This document shows positions 46,300 to 57,630 of a DNA stretch of 64,000 bases, in pieces. The stretch spans positions 2,892,928 through 2,956,927 of the forward strand of contig JBBMOL010000058.1 of NCBI GenBank assembly GCA_037954665.1, given 5' to 3'. A program made the position numbers and the translations under genes. Each line of letters begins with the position of its first letter. The first letter of the stretch is position 1. This DNA is from Laguncularia racemosa (Eukaryota > Streptophyta > Magnoliopsida > Myrtales > Combretaceae). The notes under the pieces were generated by a model, which was not told where the DNA came from, searched no databases, and was given only the letters and a program-made list of their open reading frames with translations.

Positions 46300-46560
46300 T
46301 TAGTGTAAGGATCACCAATTTGATGTAAGGAAAATCCTAGTTGACACTAGGTAGCTTTATAAACATAATTTTTAAACACTCCTTTGACCAAATGCAACCT
46401 AAGCTCAAGACCAGTATGAAGCCATACAATTATGATTTGTATGAGTTCAATAATCAACCCGTATGGGCTACAAGCATTGTCACCCTCCTCGTGGAGTTTG
46501 AAGACAACTATATTGTGGCCTAGCACAATATAAAATTCTTGGTGGTAGACTACTAGTCAC
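46300..46560 (+). pseudogene. Tat-type aspartic protease
   Basis: ILVDT (about 46,328) is the start of the active site, with the frame changing right after it. The open stretch 46,341-46,523 has FINIIFKHSFDQMQPKL and LYEFNNQPVWATSIVTLLVE, matching the protease fold region after the active site. Broken. Confidence 0.72.
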
Positions 46561-46879
46561 CCTACAATGTAATACTCAAATGACCAAGCCAATATACATT
46601 CAAGATGCTCTCCTCAACGCTGTACCTTAAGGAAAAATTCTTCACGCTTGAAGGAGTGGGTATGTGCCAAGGAGAGTAAGAGTTAGTGTACACATTATAT
46701 TTGAAGGCCTTAAACCAGGAGGAGATCTCTACTGTATAAGCTAGACCTAAGGAGAAGCTGGGTTTTAGGGGAGAACCGGTCGAGGAGATAACAAAAATTT
46801 AGCTTGGTGACAATGCCAAGCAAACCATGCTGGTAGGGATGTTAATGCCTATTGAACTTAAACATCAGCTCATCAATTT

Positions 46880-47640
46880 CCTTAGGTCCAATAGCAATGT
46901 GTTTGCCTAGTCCCCATTAAACATGGCAAGCATCTCCCTTGAGGTGATGACGCACCACCTTAATATTGATAGCAATGCTAAAGTCATCAAGTGTGAAAAA
47001 AAAGACACTTTATACCAGAGCAATAGGAAACTATCAAGAAAGATGTATAAAAGCTGCTAAAAGCATGATTCATTAGAAAAGAATGTTACCTAACTTGACT
47101 AACTAATTATGTACAAGTCAAGAAGTCTAATGGGAAGTAGCAAATGTGTATAGACTACACAGACTTGAATAGAGCCTACCTAAAGGATTGTTTTCTCCTC
47201 CCTCAAATCAACCAATTCATTGAATCACCTTCGACCATGCCCTCTATAGTTTCATGGATGCTTTCTTTGGATATAATCAAATCAAGATGGAGCCAAAGGA
47301 TGAAGAACACACTTCATTTGTTACTAACTTTGGCACTTACTACTATAAAGTGATGCCTTTTGGCCTCAAAGTGCCAGGACTATGTACTAAAGGTTAGTGA
47401 TGAAGATATTTGAACAATAAATTAGGTAAAACATTGAAGTGTATGTTAACGATATGATCATCAAGAGCATAAAAGCCAAAGACCATTTCTAAGACTTATA
47501 AAAGACTTTCAACATCTTAAGGCAATACAATATGAAACTAAACCCCTAAAAGTGCATCTTTAGGGATGCCTTGGGTAAGTTCCTTGAATTCATGGTCATA
47601 TAGCACAACATCAAGGCTAGCCCAAAGAAGATACAAGTTG
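46880..47640 (+). pseudogene. Tat-type reverse transcriptase
   Basis: Recognisable blocks are QMCIDYTDLNRAYLKDCFLL (about 47,141), FMDAFFGYNQIKMEPKDEEH (about 47,252), TNFGTYYYKVMPFGLK (about 47,324) and EVYVNDMIIKS (about 47,436). The catalytic YVDD reads YVND, so the first catalytic Asp is changed as well as the frame being broken. Confidence 0.85.
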
Positions 47641-47759
47641 TACTCGATATACAATCTCCCAAGTCAATAAAAGAAGTATAACAACTCATGGGACAAGTTG
47701 CCATGCTAAATAAGTTTGTTTGTAAAAGTGGAAATAAGTGTTCTAAGTTCTTCAAGGTC

Positions 47760-48700
47760 TTAAAGAACCTAGTAAATTTTCAATGGACTGAATAATATCA
47801 TGTTGCACTCAAGAAGTTGAAGCAGTTATTGACAAATCCACCTATACTCTCAAAACCAGTTCCAAGTGAGGATTTGTTTTTATATCTCTCGATCAATAAC
47901 CGAGATCTCTCTTCTATATTAGTATGAGCTGAAAGGAAGGAGTATAAGTCAGTTTACTACATGAGTTATGTCCTATAAAGGCTTCAAGCTAAGTACTCAA
48001 AGGTAGAAAAATTCGCCCTCGCAATAGTGATCTCAGTTAGAAGACTACGACCTTATTTTGAAGCACATCAAGCCATAGTCCTAATTGATCAACTACTGTA
48101 GAACATATTGCACAAGCTGGATACATTAGGTTAATTGATGAAGTATGCCTTTGAGTTGAGTGCTTTCAGGGTACAATACCGATCAAGGGAAGTAATAAAA
48201 GCTCAAGTCATTACTAATTTCATGGTGGAATACGCAGTGGATGATGACATGGTGGATAATAGCGACAAGTCACTATAGACTCTTCATGTTGATGACTCAT
48301 CCACTCCGAAAGGAAGAGTGGAGCAGGCCTCATGTTATAGGGACCTCATGGGGAAAAGGTGTTTTATGCTCTCAAATTTAGGTTCTTAACAATTAATAAT
48401 AAAGCAGAATATAAAGCCATTATTGTGGCCTCAAATTGGCAAAGGAGATAGGTGTTGAGAAGATATAGATATATTTAGATTCCTAACTCGCTGTCCAACA
48501 AGTGAATGTAGAATATACTGTCAAGGATTCGGCGATGAGTGATTACCTTCAAGTCGTCAAGAATCTCACCTTAGAATTTCCCTCCTAAAGCATTACCAAA
48601 GTTCTTCGAGCTGAGAATTCTGAGGCTAATAAGCTATCAAAACTAGCATCTACAAGCATCCCTAACCTTGACAAATGGGAGAAAAAGGTCTTTACCAAAT
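47760..48700 (+). pseudogene. Tat-type RNase H and additional RNase H
   Basis: The first RNase H/connection region reads from about 47,780 (VALKKLKQLLTNPPILSKPV) through RRLRPYFEAHQAIVLIDQLL and VITNFMVEYAVDDD (about 48,210). A second RNase H begins near 48,285 (HVDDSSTPKG) and continues in shifting frames through NKAEYKAIIVAS (about 48,400) to an ENSEANKLSKLAS-like end near 48,640. The second domain is the hallmark of the Tat branch. Confidence 0.78.
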
Positions 48701-48859
48701 ACCTTCCAAACAATAGCATAAAAAAGAAGTTGGCTCAAGTCATGAAAATTCATCCTACGTTGACTGAACTATGTTGGATGGACCCTAATCATGGACTACT
48801 TAAAGAGTGATATACTTCCACAAGATAAAAAGAAGGCTAAGAAGCTCATGTACAAAGCC

Positions 48860-49720
48860 ACAAATTACACTATGAGGCCCTTTACCTTAAAGCACTCAGA
48901 CTTGGTTAGTACTGGCCCATTATGAAGGAAGACTCAGAGCGTTTCGTGAGAAAGTGTGCGCAATGCCAAAAGCATACACCTATAGAGCACACACCAAACA
49001 ACTATTTGTAGTCCCTCATCAGTCTTTGACCCTTTGCTCAATGGGGATTAGACATTCTAGGACCCTTTTCTAAGTGCTTGGATAACGTCAATTTATCATT
49101 ATCATTGTAGATTACTTCACTAAATGAATAGAGGCTGAAGTGACAGGCAAGATTACTGAAAGAAATGTTGAAGCCATTATCCTTAACAATATCCTCAATA
49201 GATATAGTATTCCATACATGTTGGTAATAGATAATGAGACATAGTTTGATAACCAAAATTTTAGAAAATTTTGCAACAACAATCACATTAAGGTTCACCA
49301 CACCTCCATAGCACATCTATAGTATAATAGACAAGCATAAAAAAGAAGGTGGATCAGGTCAAAGGTAGGTGGGCAGATGAGCTTCCAACTATCTTATAGG
49401 GATATTGAACTACTCATTGAACTTCTATAGGAGAAATGCTATTTAGGCTTGCCTTTGGCTCTAATGCCATCCACCCCATTGGTCAAACACAAAATATTGA
49501 CTTGGTAACCAACCAGTTAAGATTACAAGCTAACCTCGAAACCATTTAAGAGATTCAAGATACTACTCGAATTCAAGTAGCCACATATTAACATTGAGTT
49601 ACTCACTATTATGATAAAAAGATTAGGAATAAGGTCTTTCACCCTAATGACCTAGTTTATAGGAGTTTAGAGGCAACCATATCTCAAGAAGGTCAAAGAA
49701 AGCTAGCACCAAATTAGGAG
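48860..49720 (+). pseudogene. Tat-type integrase
   Basis: ERFVRKCAQCQKHTP (about 48,937) is the second half of the HHCC zinc-binding domain. FAQWGLDILGPFSKCLDNV (about 49,031) contains the first catalytic Asp, followed by IVDYFTK, EAIILNNILNRYSIPYMLV and a VIDNET segment with the second Asp. The C-terminal region is fragmentary. Numerous stops. Confidence 0.8.
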
Positions 49721-50220
49721 AATCCAATCAAGATTTTCCAACTTTATGACCTAGTTTGTAAGAAGTTAAGGCAGCCGGATCTTGAGAAGGTTAAGGAAAG
49801 CTAGCACCTAATTAAGAGGATCTAATCAGATTGTTGAGATCTTAAGCAATAAAGCATGCAAGCTAGAGACATTGGATGGCTAACCTATTCCCTGAACTTG
49901 GAATTCCAACAACCTTAGACACTACTTTGATTAGATTTTTCCTTTTTTTTTATGTACTTAACATTTTGACAATTAATGAAATTATTGTACATTGTAAATT
50001 TGATTGTTGTAAGTTATGTTCTTATGCTTTGTCCCAACCTATTTTGAGGTAAACAAACTTAACTAAGTCCTAACCTATTTTAGGATGAACAAACCCCTAA
50101 TTGTAACTAGTCTTAACCTGACCACAGTTAATGAACTATTAGTAACATCAAGTCCACAATTTAAATTCAATTAATGAACAAACTTTTGATGGCTGGCATC
50201 CCCACCCCTTAGGGAGTGCG

Positions 50221-51067
50221 TGGACTTTTTAGCTCTTAGTTTATTGTTAAATAGTCAGAGTATCCAATCTCTTCAAGCTTATTTATAAACATTTATGGGT
50301 AACTCATCCATAAGACTTAAGGTCAAGACATTTGAGGATACCTCCGAATACAACTTGAAAAATAAAAATTAGCCAAAATAGGAATCTAAGTTTAAATGAA
50401 TATCATGCAATAATAAGTAAAATATAGAAGAAACATATAAAAGAAGTAGGAAATGAACATAAAAATATGAGCTTCAAATGGATATAATCAAGGTCTCTCA
50501 AAATTTACATCTAACAGTCAGCATATTGACTCAAAAAAATAATAGTCTCTAAAATAAGAATAGCAGTTAACTAATTTTTAGGAAAGGGATGATTAGAGCT
50601 TTTATGATCTCATCAACATTAGCCACAACGATTCTCTCTGTAAGATGTGACTCCAATGGTAGCATTAGATCTTAGGGTGGCTTTAAGCTAGGAGGCTATA
50701 AGGGAATGTCTTCGATCCTATCATTACTTGACCTCCTCTCTTGGTTATGGTCTTCTTTGACATGTCCCTATTCCTTAGCAAGCTTGTGCTCATTGCCCTA
50801 AGGATCTTAGCTGTAACAACTTAAAAATTTAAGAAAATCTATATTAAAATAAGTGTAATAACAATTATTTCTAGGCTAAGTAGTAATGATATCATTTCCG
50901 TAATTCTAAAATTTTGATAAAATACTAATAGTGGAAATAATAATAATAAAAAAAACATATATATATATATATCCATATATATATATAAATTTGCATATGT
51001 AAAAAAAAAAAAAAAATCAAATCCGATGCATTACCCAACACCCCTTCCCTCCCACGATGGTCAAGAT
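50221..51067. other. Non-coding remnant with a possible LTR start at 50,813
   Basis: No coding signal. TGTAACAACTTAAAAATTTAAG at 50,813 resembles a common plant LTR start, but I cannot find its end. AT-rich tracts follow at 50,940-51,016. Confidence 0.35.
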
Positions 51068-52700
51068 TGTCACGCCCCAAAGGGGGCTTGAAAGTTTTCG
51101 CTAAAAATTATCATAGCACGTGTGTACTCGTTACATGATAACCGTCTTACAAGTTAGAAATTGTAAGACTCTAAATAATTAATTACATTTATGACTAATC
51201 ATATTACATATAATCATACCAAAAATATAATTATCGATTCCATGTCCTACAGTCAACCAAAATCGTAGAGAGTTGGAATCCCCTACCAATCAATAAAAGG
51301 AATAAAATCTTGAGTCTCATCAATTCATATTTTACATTAGGGTCCTAAAAGTGACATTTCATCTAAATAGTCTAACATTCACAATTCTTACTTCATCGTT
51401 CTTGACTTCCAAAATCTCTCGACACTTCACATCTTATCCCATCCCAAGCTTTTATAATCTTTACCTACAAAACGTTCTGTTGAGGGGTGAGCACACTACG
51501 ACTTAATGAATGAGAGTGCAATACTCTCAATGCTACACATGCACAAGAAATTTCAAATCAAGTTATCAGATCATATGCTATGCATAAGCAACCATATGAA
51601 TGCAGCATCTCACATTGTCTTTTGGTAACCGATGTGAAGTTTAGGGTTTATGCTCTCCAACGCGTCCTGTAGCAGTGATGGCCTTCAATCTCATGCAATG
51701 TCTCGTGTAATGTATGTTCAATTTTATTTGAGTCTAATCCTTTAATTAATTGGTTCAAGATGATCAAACAATAGAAAATCACAAGCTAATCCACATTCAG
51801 GGTAATAAAGTAAACTAATGAGCCTTTAAAGAATACAATTTCAATGACAAACATTAGGCACCTAATCAATCCCATAAGCAAAAAGACATTACACTTCATA
51901 TTTGCATTTACCACAATAAGAAGAGATCATACATTTTACATCACAGATAAGGCAAGGAAAGCTAGGCTAACCAGATGGAATGATCAAGTTAGGCACAAAA
52001 TTTTAGCTAAATAATAGTGTAATCTAGTTCAAATCTCTTCGACCGTCAATTAACCACTTGGGTTCAACTTATAGTTCTCATTCCTTGACACCTCTGTGTT
52101 ATTTCACTTACTGTCAAATCAATCACTTGGGATTGACTTACAATTATCAATCTTTGACACCCCTATGTCATCGTACCCCTCAAGTGCTCAATTTTACACA
52201 TAGTCAAGAGTCAAACAGGGTAGCCATATATATATATATCCCTTCTAAGTCCTCAATTGCCTACGTATATAAGAAAATATAAATATATATATATACTTCT
52301 CTTGAGTACACGAGGAAAAATATTTAACAAACTTATCATTTAGTTAAAAACACATTTATAAATCTATATATATAATATATATAACTAAATGATAAGTTTG
52401 TTAAATATTTTTCCTCGTGTACTCAAGAGAAGTAAGAGGATAAAATTATTGCATTGAAAAATAAAGACTTCCGTTTATGATTGTATAATTATAGGTATGA
52501 AAGTAACCTATATAGATATAGTAGGAAAATCGTTATATATATATATATATGGAGTTAGATCATTATACGTGTACATAATGATACAAAATTTGTCCTATAT
52601 ATTTATGCATAAACACCCATTATACATATATACATAGAAAAAGTTAAGTTTACATGTATTAATTTATTTTAAGAAACCTAAGCTAAATTTGGATATTACA
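51068..52700 (+). repeat. LTR-like block starting TGTCACGCCCC
   Basis: Starts TGTCACGCCCCAAAG and may end at GGATATTACA (52,691-52,700), which would match the TG...CA pattern; a second candidate end lies at about 52,742. It shares its start and the 51,487-51,512 segment with the block at 8,215. No PBS or coding region is attached. It contains the perfect hairpin at 52,294-52,434. Confidence 0.45.
52294..52434. repeat. Perfect 53-bp inverted repeat with 35-base loop
   Basis: The left arm (52,294-52,346) and right arm (52,382-52,434) are exact reverse complements over all 53 bases, starting TACTTCTCTTGAGTACACG on the left. The 35-base loop is AT-rich. No open frame is present. Perfect pairing in otherwise decayed DNA points to a recent inverted duplication, a foldback or MITE-like insertion, or an assembly artefact. 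Confidence 0.95.
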
Positions 52701-52887
52701 TCCATAATGTTAGCATTAGCAAACTAGGGCAAGGTGTTATATACCCATAGTCCATTCTAATCTTCATATCGTTACTCTCGTATTTATCCGTAATTTACCT
52801 AATTACTGGTTTCTTCGTATGATTTCCTTCCTAACTTCTTTACCTTATAGTCGGTTAAGGAAATAATAAAAGCACCACAATTGGAAT

Positions 52888-53965
52888 CACAAACAAACAA
52901 GGAACACATATGCAATATACCAAGATTCAACACAACATATCAAACCAATCACAACATTGTAGCATATCATTAAGTTTCTCACTCACTTGTTTATGGTCAT
53001 CATAGTCCTAATCGTTATTAAGTGATGCCGACGTGTGGTCTCTTCACCGAACATAGTATTGAAGGATTAGCTACAACAACTCCATGCAATTTCTGTTGGA
53101 TTTCTCAATCTCTCGTTAACTCCTATCTTTTCCTAAACTCCCCAATGCCTTTTCTCTACACTTACATACACAATCATTTCACCAATGGCACGCATGCACT
53201 TCCAAGACTTCCTTTTTATAACTTGATTACTTGATCAAACTTCTCGTGCCACCGCTACTACATCGATGACACCTCTTTTCCTATTCAATTTCACACACAG
53301 ATACACTTGCTTTCTTCATGAAATTCCCTTTTCCTCCTCGGCTTCACCGTTCCATTCCTTCTCCTCTCTTTTCTCTTATTATTCTCCTTTTTGGAATTTC
53401 CCAAATTCGCTTCTCCTCTACATGTAGCAACTTTAAACCTTTCATTTATCAATTTGTCTCTAATATCTTCCAACGAACTACTCGTAAGATAGACCATAGG
53501 GTTAGCAATTGCTAATGGTTTTGTATCACCTTCTTTCTTCTCTCCTTTGTTGACATCTCCACCAACAAGGCTTCCCATCCTCTCTACTGGTCTTCATCCC
53601 CACTTACGCTTGCATCACTACACACATCGGCTATCCTTTTTACACACACATGCCCACCTCCAGCGTAATAACGACATACATACATGTACACACAAGTTTC
53701 ACCTACACACACATGTACAAGATCAATACTCTCTTGACTTCATCTTCTAGCTCTTCTTATCTTTTCCTCACCCTTTTCCATCTTCAATTCTCCCTTTCTC
53801 CATCTTCCAACTTTTCTTCTTCCTTTCTCCTTATTCTTTTCTTCCTCTTGACTCCCTTACCTATAACTTTCCCCATTGCTCCCTTGCTAGACCCCCTTCA
53901 ACCCTCGGACTTCTCTACTTTCTCACTTCTTCTTCTCATTTCTTTTCACTCCTCTCCAGCCCACA
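52888..53965 (+). repeat. Left arm of a large inverted repeat
   Basis: Matches the reverse complement of 62,935-64,000 over about 1.07 kb with high similarity, e.g. CAACATTGTAGCATATCATT and CATTAAGTTTCTCACT near 52,955. Both arms contain a roughly 92-95-codon frame reading toward the outside (53,578-53,291 on -, 63,332-63,607 on +), ending KREFHEESKC. The frame resembles no family I know, lies opposite a pyrimidine-rich strand and is probably not a gene. Confidence 0.9.
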
Positions 53966-54208
53966 TTTATGTATGTATGTATTTCAAATCTTTCCTTCTA
54001 ATTCTCTATGTTTTTCTTCTTCCTAGACATCTTCCATTTTCCATTTCTTTTTCCCCAATTCTTTTCCCTCTTCTACTTCATATCTCTTACACACCAAACA
54101 CCACACACACACCATACACACACTCTACACACACCATGCACACACCAGCACATACCTATACATACACACACACAATCATACCATGCACACAATTACACGC
54201 ACACACAG
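53736..54208 (+). repeat. Pyrimidine-rich stretch followed by (CA)-rich low complexity
   Basis: About 53,736-54,060 is almost all C and T on +, and 54,090-54,208 is rich in CACACA. Long open frames here are composition effects, not genes. Confidence 0.8.
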
Positions 54209-54286
54209 CTCCACTTCGCAACCCTCTTTTCTCCTCAAGTCCACACACCACTCCCTCCTTGGCTTTCTTCCCTTTGCTACTCACCT

Positions 54287-54840
54287 CTTTTAGTTTCCCC
54301 AATCTAATCTTCCATATGCCATCATCATGTTTGTGAAGTGATGGACCAATGACTTCGAGAGACAATGGAAGTCCGCCTATGGTGGCAACAATCTCACTGG
54401 ATATTTCATGGAACTTGGGTGGTGGCTAATAATCAATCCCACCCATGCCATATATCATAATAATCGAATGCTAAGAGATCCTTTCTAACAACTTCTCAAT
54501 ATCTTCAATCCACTTTTCAATCCCAACTAAGTGATCATGTATGTCAGGAACACTTAGGGTGAGCTTATTGATAACCACATTTTTGATATGGTCCATAAGA
54601 TTACTTAGGCAGTGATCCTTCAAGTTCCATCTGCTGATCATGGCTACCTCCTAGAGTGCATCCTCCTGTGGCTTCACAATAACCTTACTGTGCCCATCGT
54701 TGTGCTTTTGTAGGGCAATGATGTACACCTGAGGTCTAAGCTTCGACGTCTTTATTAACATCAACCTCAAAGATGATGGGAAAGATTGCTTTCCTTGTGT
54801 CACCATTAAGGAACACATCATAGGCTTTGTCTAATGCATA
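54287..54840 (-). pseudogene. TIR-NBS-LRR resistance gene fragment
   Basis: TNL proteins are intracellular immune receptors. On minus the order is TIR, then NB-ARC. KAYDVFLNGDTRKAIFPII (about 54,825-54,769) reads like the TIR start, with most of TIR missing before IIFEVDVNKDV. Then come DHLVGIEKWIEDIEKLLERI (about 54,540-54,480) and MIYGMGGID (about 54,460), the lead-in to the P-loop, where the Lys-Thr-Thr part is gone. Finally IVATIGGLPLSLEVIGPSLH (about 54,393-54,330) is the GLPL motif. So three pieces of a TNL are joined by deletions, with stops and frame changes. It lies next to a UTP4 fragment in the same orientation. Confidence 0.82.
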
Positions 54841-55199
54841 GTTAAGGGAAATATCACATGTGGTTTAGGACGAAGAAGCTTTATGTCATTCCGGTAGGCA
54901 TGGGGCAAGGGTCGACTTTTGCCTTTCGTTTCACTATTATATTTCCATAGCCATATCAAGTGAACAGGTTGCTCAGGCTTTATGAAGATGGATTAGACTC
55001 AAACCAAGGGCCTGATTCCACATGATTCATGAAACATTTTCCTTGCAAACAATTGGGATTTGATCTCGCTGTATTAGCAATGCCGCAAAGGTCCTTCAAT
55101 TGCCTCTTTCTGTCTTCGTACTTGTGGTTATAAGCTAGATACAAGAGTATTAATCAAACCATATCTAATGCTGATCCTAACCAATTAGGTTTGATTGCG
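54841..55199 (-). other. Sequence between the UTP4 and TNL fragments
   Basis: About 360 bases not assigned to either gene. It has no obvious element terminus. A WD40 continuation of UTP4 is not visible after GFDGW. Confidence 0.4.
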
Positions 55200-56143
55200 T
55201 CTTTCCCAACCATCGAAACCAGTAGAAAACACTCGATTGTGGCTAGGAGTGGTTGTAAGTGCATTTACACTAACCCTATGAGAAGAATAGGCTTGTAAAG
55301 GAGTGCTATGTTTACTGTCCTAGAGCTGAACACAACCACTACTATCAGCACCTACAAGTTTTCCAGACCTTAGAGCAAGCAATGATCATATACAAGGTCT
55401 GGTCTATGACCTCCACTTTCCGTAACCAACTGTCATCCTATAGATCTCATGACATAACTTAGCATCTCGGCATCTTATTAACCCATCACTACTTCTTGAG
55501 TATACTACACTTGCATCCGCACTCCAAGCAATGCTTAGAGCACGACCACTGACCCTTAGTAAATATTTACTATATGTCAACATGTCCAATTGAAAGGCCA
55601 TATATAATCGCATACAACCATCATCATAAGCAAGTGTAGCACGTGCATTCTTTAGAACTGATTCCTCCTAAAGCTCACTCGAATAAGAATAATCTTTATC
55701 TTCGCTGCTGTTGTCTCCCACTCCATTTTCTAGCTTTCCCTTACCAAGCTACAGCTTAGGCTCCATTATAGGATGTTGATTCTTAAGTGGAGCAATGGCC
55801 ATTTGCCATATTAACACTCCCATTGATTCTAATGCAGTCTTTTTGTTTTAAGTGAAACAAATTCCACTCTGAGCTGAACCATCAGTACTCGACGAGAAGA
55901 GCCGCCCACATGGCAGCCCTCTGAACCCAGCACAATACTACATGAGTGATGAGACTTTCGAATGAGGGTATCTGTGATTTGTCAACTGGTAGCGCCACCC
56001 AACGAACTTGATAGGCGTGAGCCAAATCTCGAAGAGCTGTCATCTCGAGCAATTGTAACCTGAGAGTCATTAACTCTAGTGGCGAGGGCGACAATTGGTA
56101 AGGGTTTCCAGTTGATTAAGCTCGTTTAATATACTTTGAGCAT
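55200..56143 (-). pseudogene. PCN: UTP4/Cirhin (POPCORN) WD40 gene, 5' coding fragment
   Basis: UTP4 is a WD40 protein of the small-subunit processome, needed for 18S rRNA maturation in the nucleolus. The minus frame starts at ATG 56,143 (MLKVY, stop, then INWKPLPIVALATRVNDSQV). It continues with EIWLTPIKFVGWRYQLTNH and GLPCGRLFSSSTDGS. The open part 55,613-55,404 holds RVSGRALSIAWSADASVVYS and SSDGLIRCRDAKLCHEIYRM, then the piece LLALRSGKLVGADSSGCVQL and THE final NRVFSTGFDGW near 55,210. That is about the first 310 residues of a roughly 800-residue protein, with several stops and at least one frameshift. I see no intron, which suggests a processed or captured copy. Family identity is from memory of the plant sequence. 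Confidence 0.85.
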
Positions 56144-56299
56144 TTTACTACATTGTGACGATGGAGAAAATGGAAAGGGAAGGGCAGAATGAGACTTACA
56201 TATGGAATTAAAGTGGGAGTGGGAAGAGACAATGATGGAGAGAGTGAACGGGGGAGAGAAGGACAAAGGATAGAAGACAGGGCTCCATCAACGTTAAGG

Positions 56300-56816
56300 A
56301 GAGATGATACGAAAATGAGATGAAGGAAGGACAAGAAGAAGCATGGGACAAGGGAGATAGTATGGAAGGACGACATGACTAGAGCAGCCGATGTGATGGA
56401 GGTCGGCTGATGTGATCTGCTGACGCGTTGCTTTACAGTGGAAGGGAAGGGTTAAACAGGACATGTGATTTTTTTTTTTTTTTTGCATATGCATTTTAAA
56501 GCTAATTGTTAATTACTATTAAGTTTTTCTCATGCTTAGATTGTTATGATAATATCAACATTTTAAAGTTACTCTTAATTGTTTGTTATAAATTTTCATC
56601 ATATTTTATTAAATTAGTATATTAAAGTGATTTAATTTCCATCATTATAAGGACAGTAGCAGTAACAAGATCAAATCAACTGCCTCCATCATGTTGACTG
56701 CTCCAGGGTCATGTCATCTAACTTTGCTATCCCCCCATCCCCTACTTCATCTTTCTTTCCTTTCTTCTTTCTTCTTCTTCTTTCGATTGCATCGTCCTTT
56801 CCTCATCATCTCCTAA
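56300..56816. repeat. Inverted repeat pair around an AT-rich spacer
   Basis: The reverse complement of 56,300-56,425 aligns with 56,669-56,816 at roughly 75% by eye, e.g. AGATCACATCAGCC against AGATCAAATCAACT, then CCTCCATCA and GTCATGTC in both. The spacer (56,450-56,650) is AT-rich. The left arm lies about 160 bases upstream of the UTP4 start. It could be a foldback or the abutting ends of two related elements. Confidence 0.65.
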
Positions 56817-57035
56817 CACAACCTCTACTTCTCTTTCCTTCTTCCTTCCTTTCTTTTCTCATCGCCTTGTCCCTAGTCACGAATGCACTCCCCTCTCCAA
56901 TCCTAGCCGTCCCTTATTCTGTTTCTTCCTCCTTCTTTTTCTTTCCAATCATCTTGACCACATGGAACACCCATAACACTACACCCCAGCCACTACACTC
57001 CATCAAACTAGCCACCACTGCCCCTTGTGAGCTAC

Positions 57036-57622
57036 TGATACGAACCACTGCCAACCCGTGACGAAACCCAATACCAATACGTTCGGAATTCATTGCCTAA
57101 GACGCCCAAACACCTAAAGTGGAAACTGCGACCCATTGTCTATAAGTGAGACAAGAACCTTGGTATAAAATGAAGACGCCACAATCAGGATGAAAGACCG
57201 ATTGATAAGTCGGATGAACGCCACGGAAATTAATCCGATAAGTTCGATTTAGTTCTAGAAGAACCAAGAGAGGTGCCTCTCAAAAGTGTTTAATGTTCAA
57301 AGATGTAAATTCTTAGTTGTTCTAAACCCCAGGAGCTTTTATACTAGGGTTACAATTCGTGAAAAACAAGTCCAAAATGACGTAGCTTAGATAAGTTGCG
57401 TAAAAACACGAAAACAAAACATGCTGGCCGGCAGGGGATACACGACCGTGTACTTTTCTGTGCACATTCCGGCCACATACACGACCGTGTACTTTGGTCG
57501 TGTACCTTCCTTGTGGATTTGCTTGACTCCATACACGGCCGTGCCTTTTAGCCGTGTATATAGCCGTGTATGATTCTATGCAATCTTGGAATTCCTACAT
57601 GGTCGTGCCTTGAACATACACA
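57036..57622 (-). repeat. 3' LTR of the minus-strand Gypsy element
   Basis: 587 bp, bounded by TG...CA on minus. Its plus-left 207 bases match 61,475-61,681. It contains three or four ACACGGCCGTGTA-like or ACACGACCGTGTA-like words (57,439-57,570), a short internal repeat, and a TATAAAA on minus at about 57,340. Confidence 0.9.
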
Positions 57623-57630
57623 CCCTCTTC
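57623..57630 (-). other. Polypurine tract of the Gypsy element
   Basis: GAAGAGGG on minus, directly before the 3' LTR start TGTGTATG. It overlaps the region just after the coding stop near 57,629. Confidence 0.75.

Larger units (their letters stand above)
44000..50220 (+). mobile_element. Heavily decayed Ty3/Gypsy retrotransposon, Tat-type
   Basis: Gag, protease, RT, RNase H, a second RNase H and integrase can be read in order on +, in pieces broken by dozens of stops and frameshifts. The extra RNase H before integrase and the gag signature DFYRDRGHNTDECYQL mark the Tat branch. A 3' UTR-like phrase GGCATCCCCACCCCTTAGGG lies at about 50,196. No 3' LTR was found, so the element is truncated or its end was disrupted by the LTR-like sequence starting near 50,813. 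It is the oldest-looking element in the window. Confidence 0.85.

Noticed and set aside
53650..54336. A 228-codon open frame on +
   Set aside because: It runs through pyrimidine-rich and CA-rich low-complexity DNA and reads as Ser/Phe/Leu/His/Thr repeats. Composition alone explains it.
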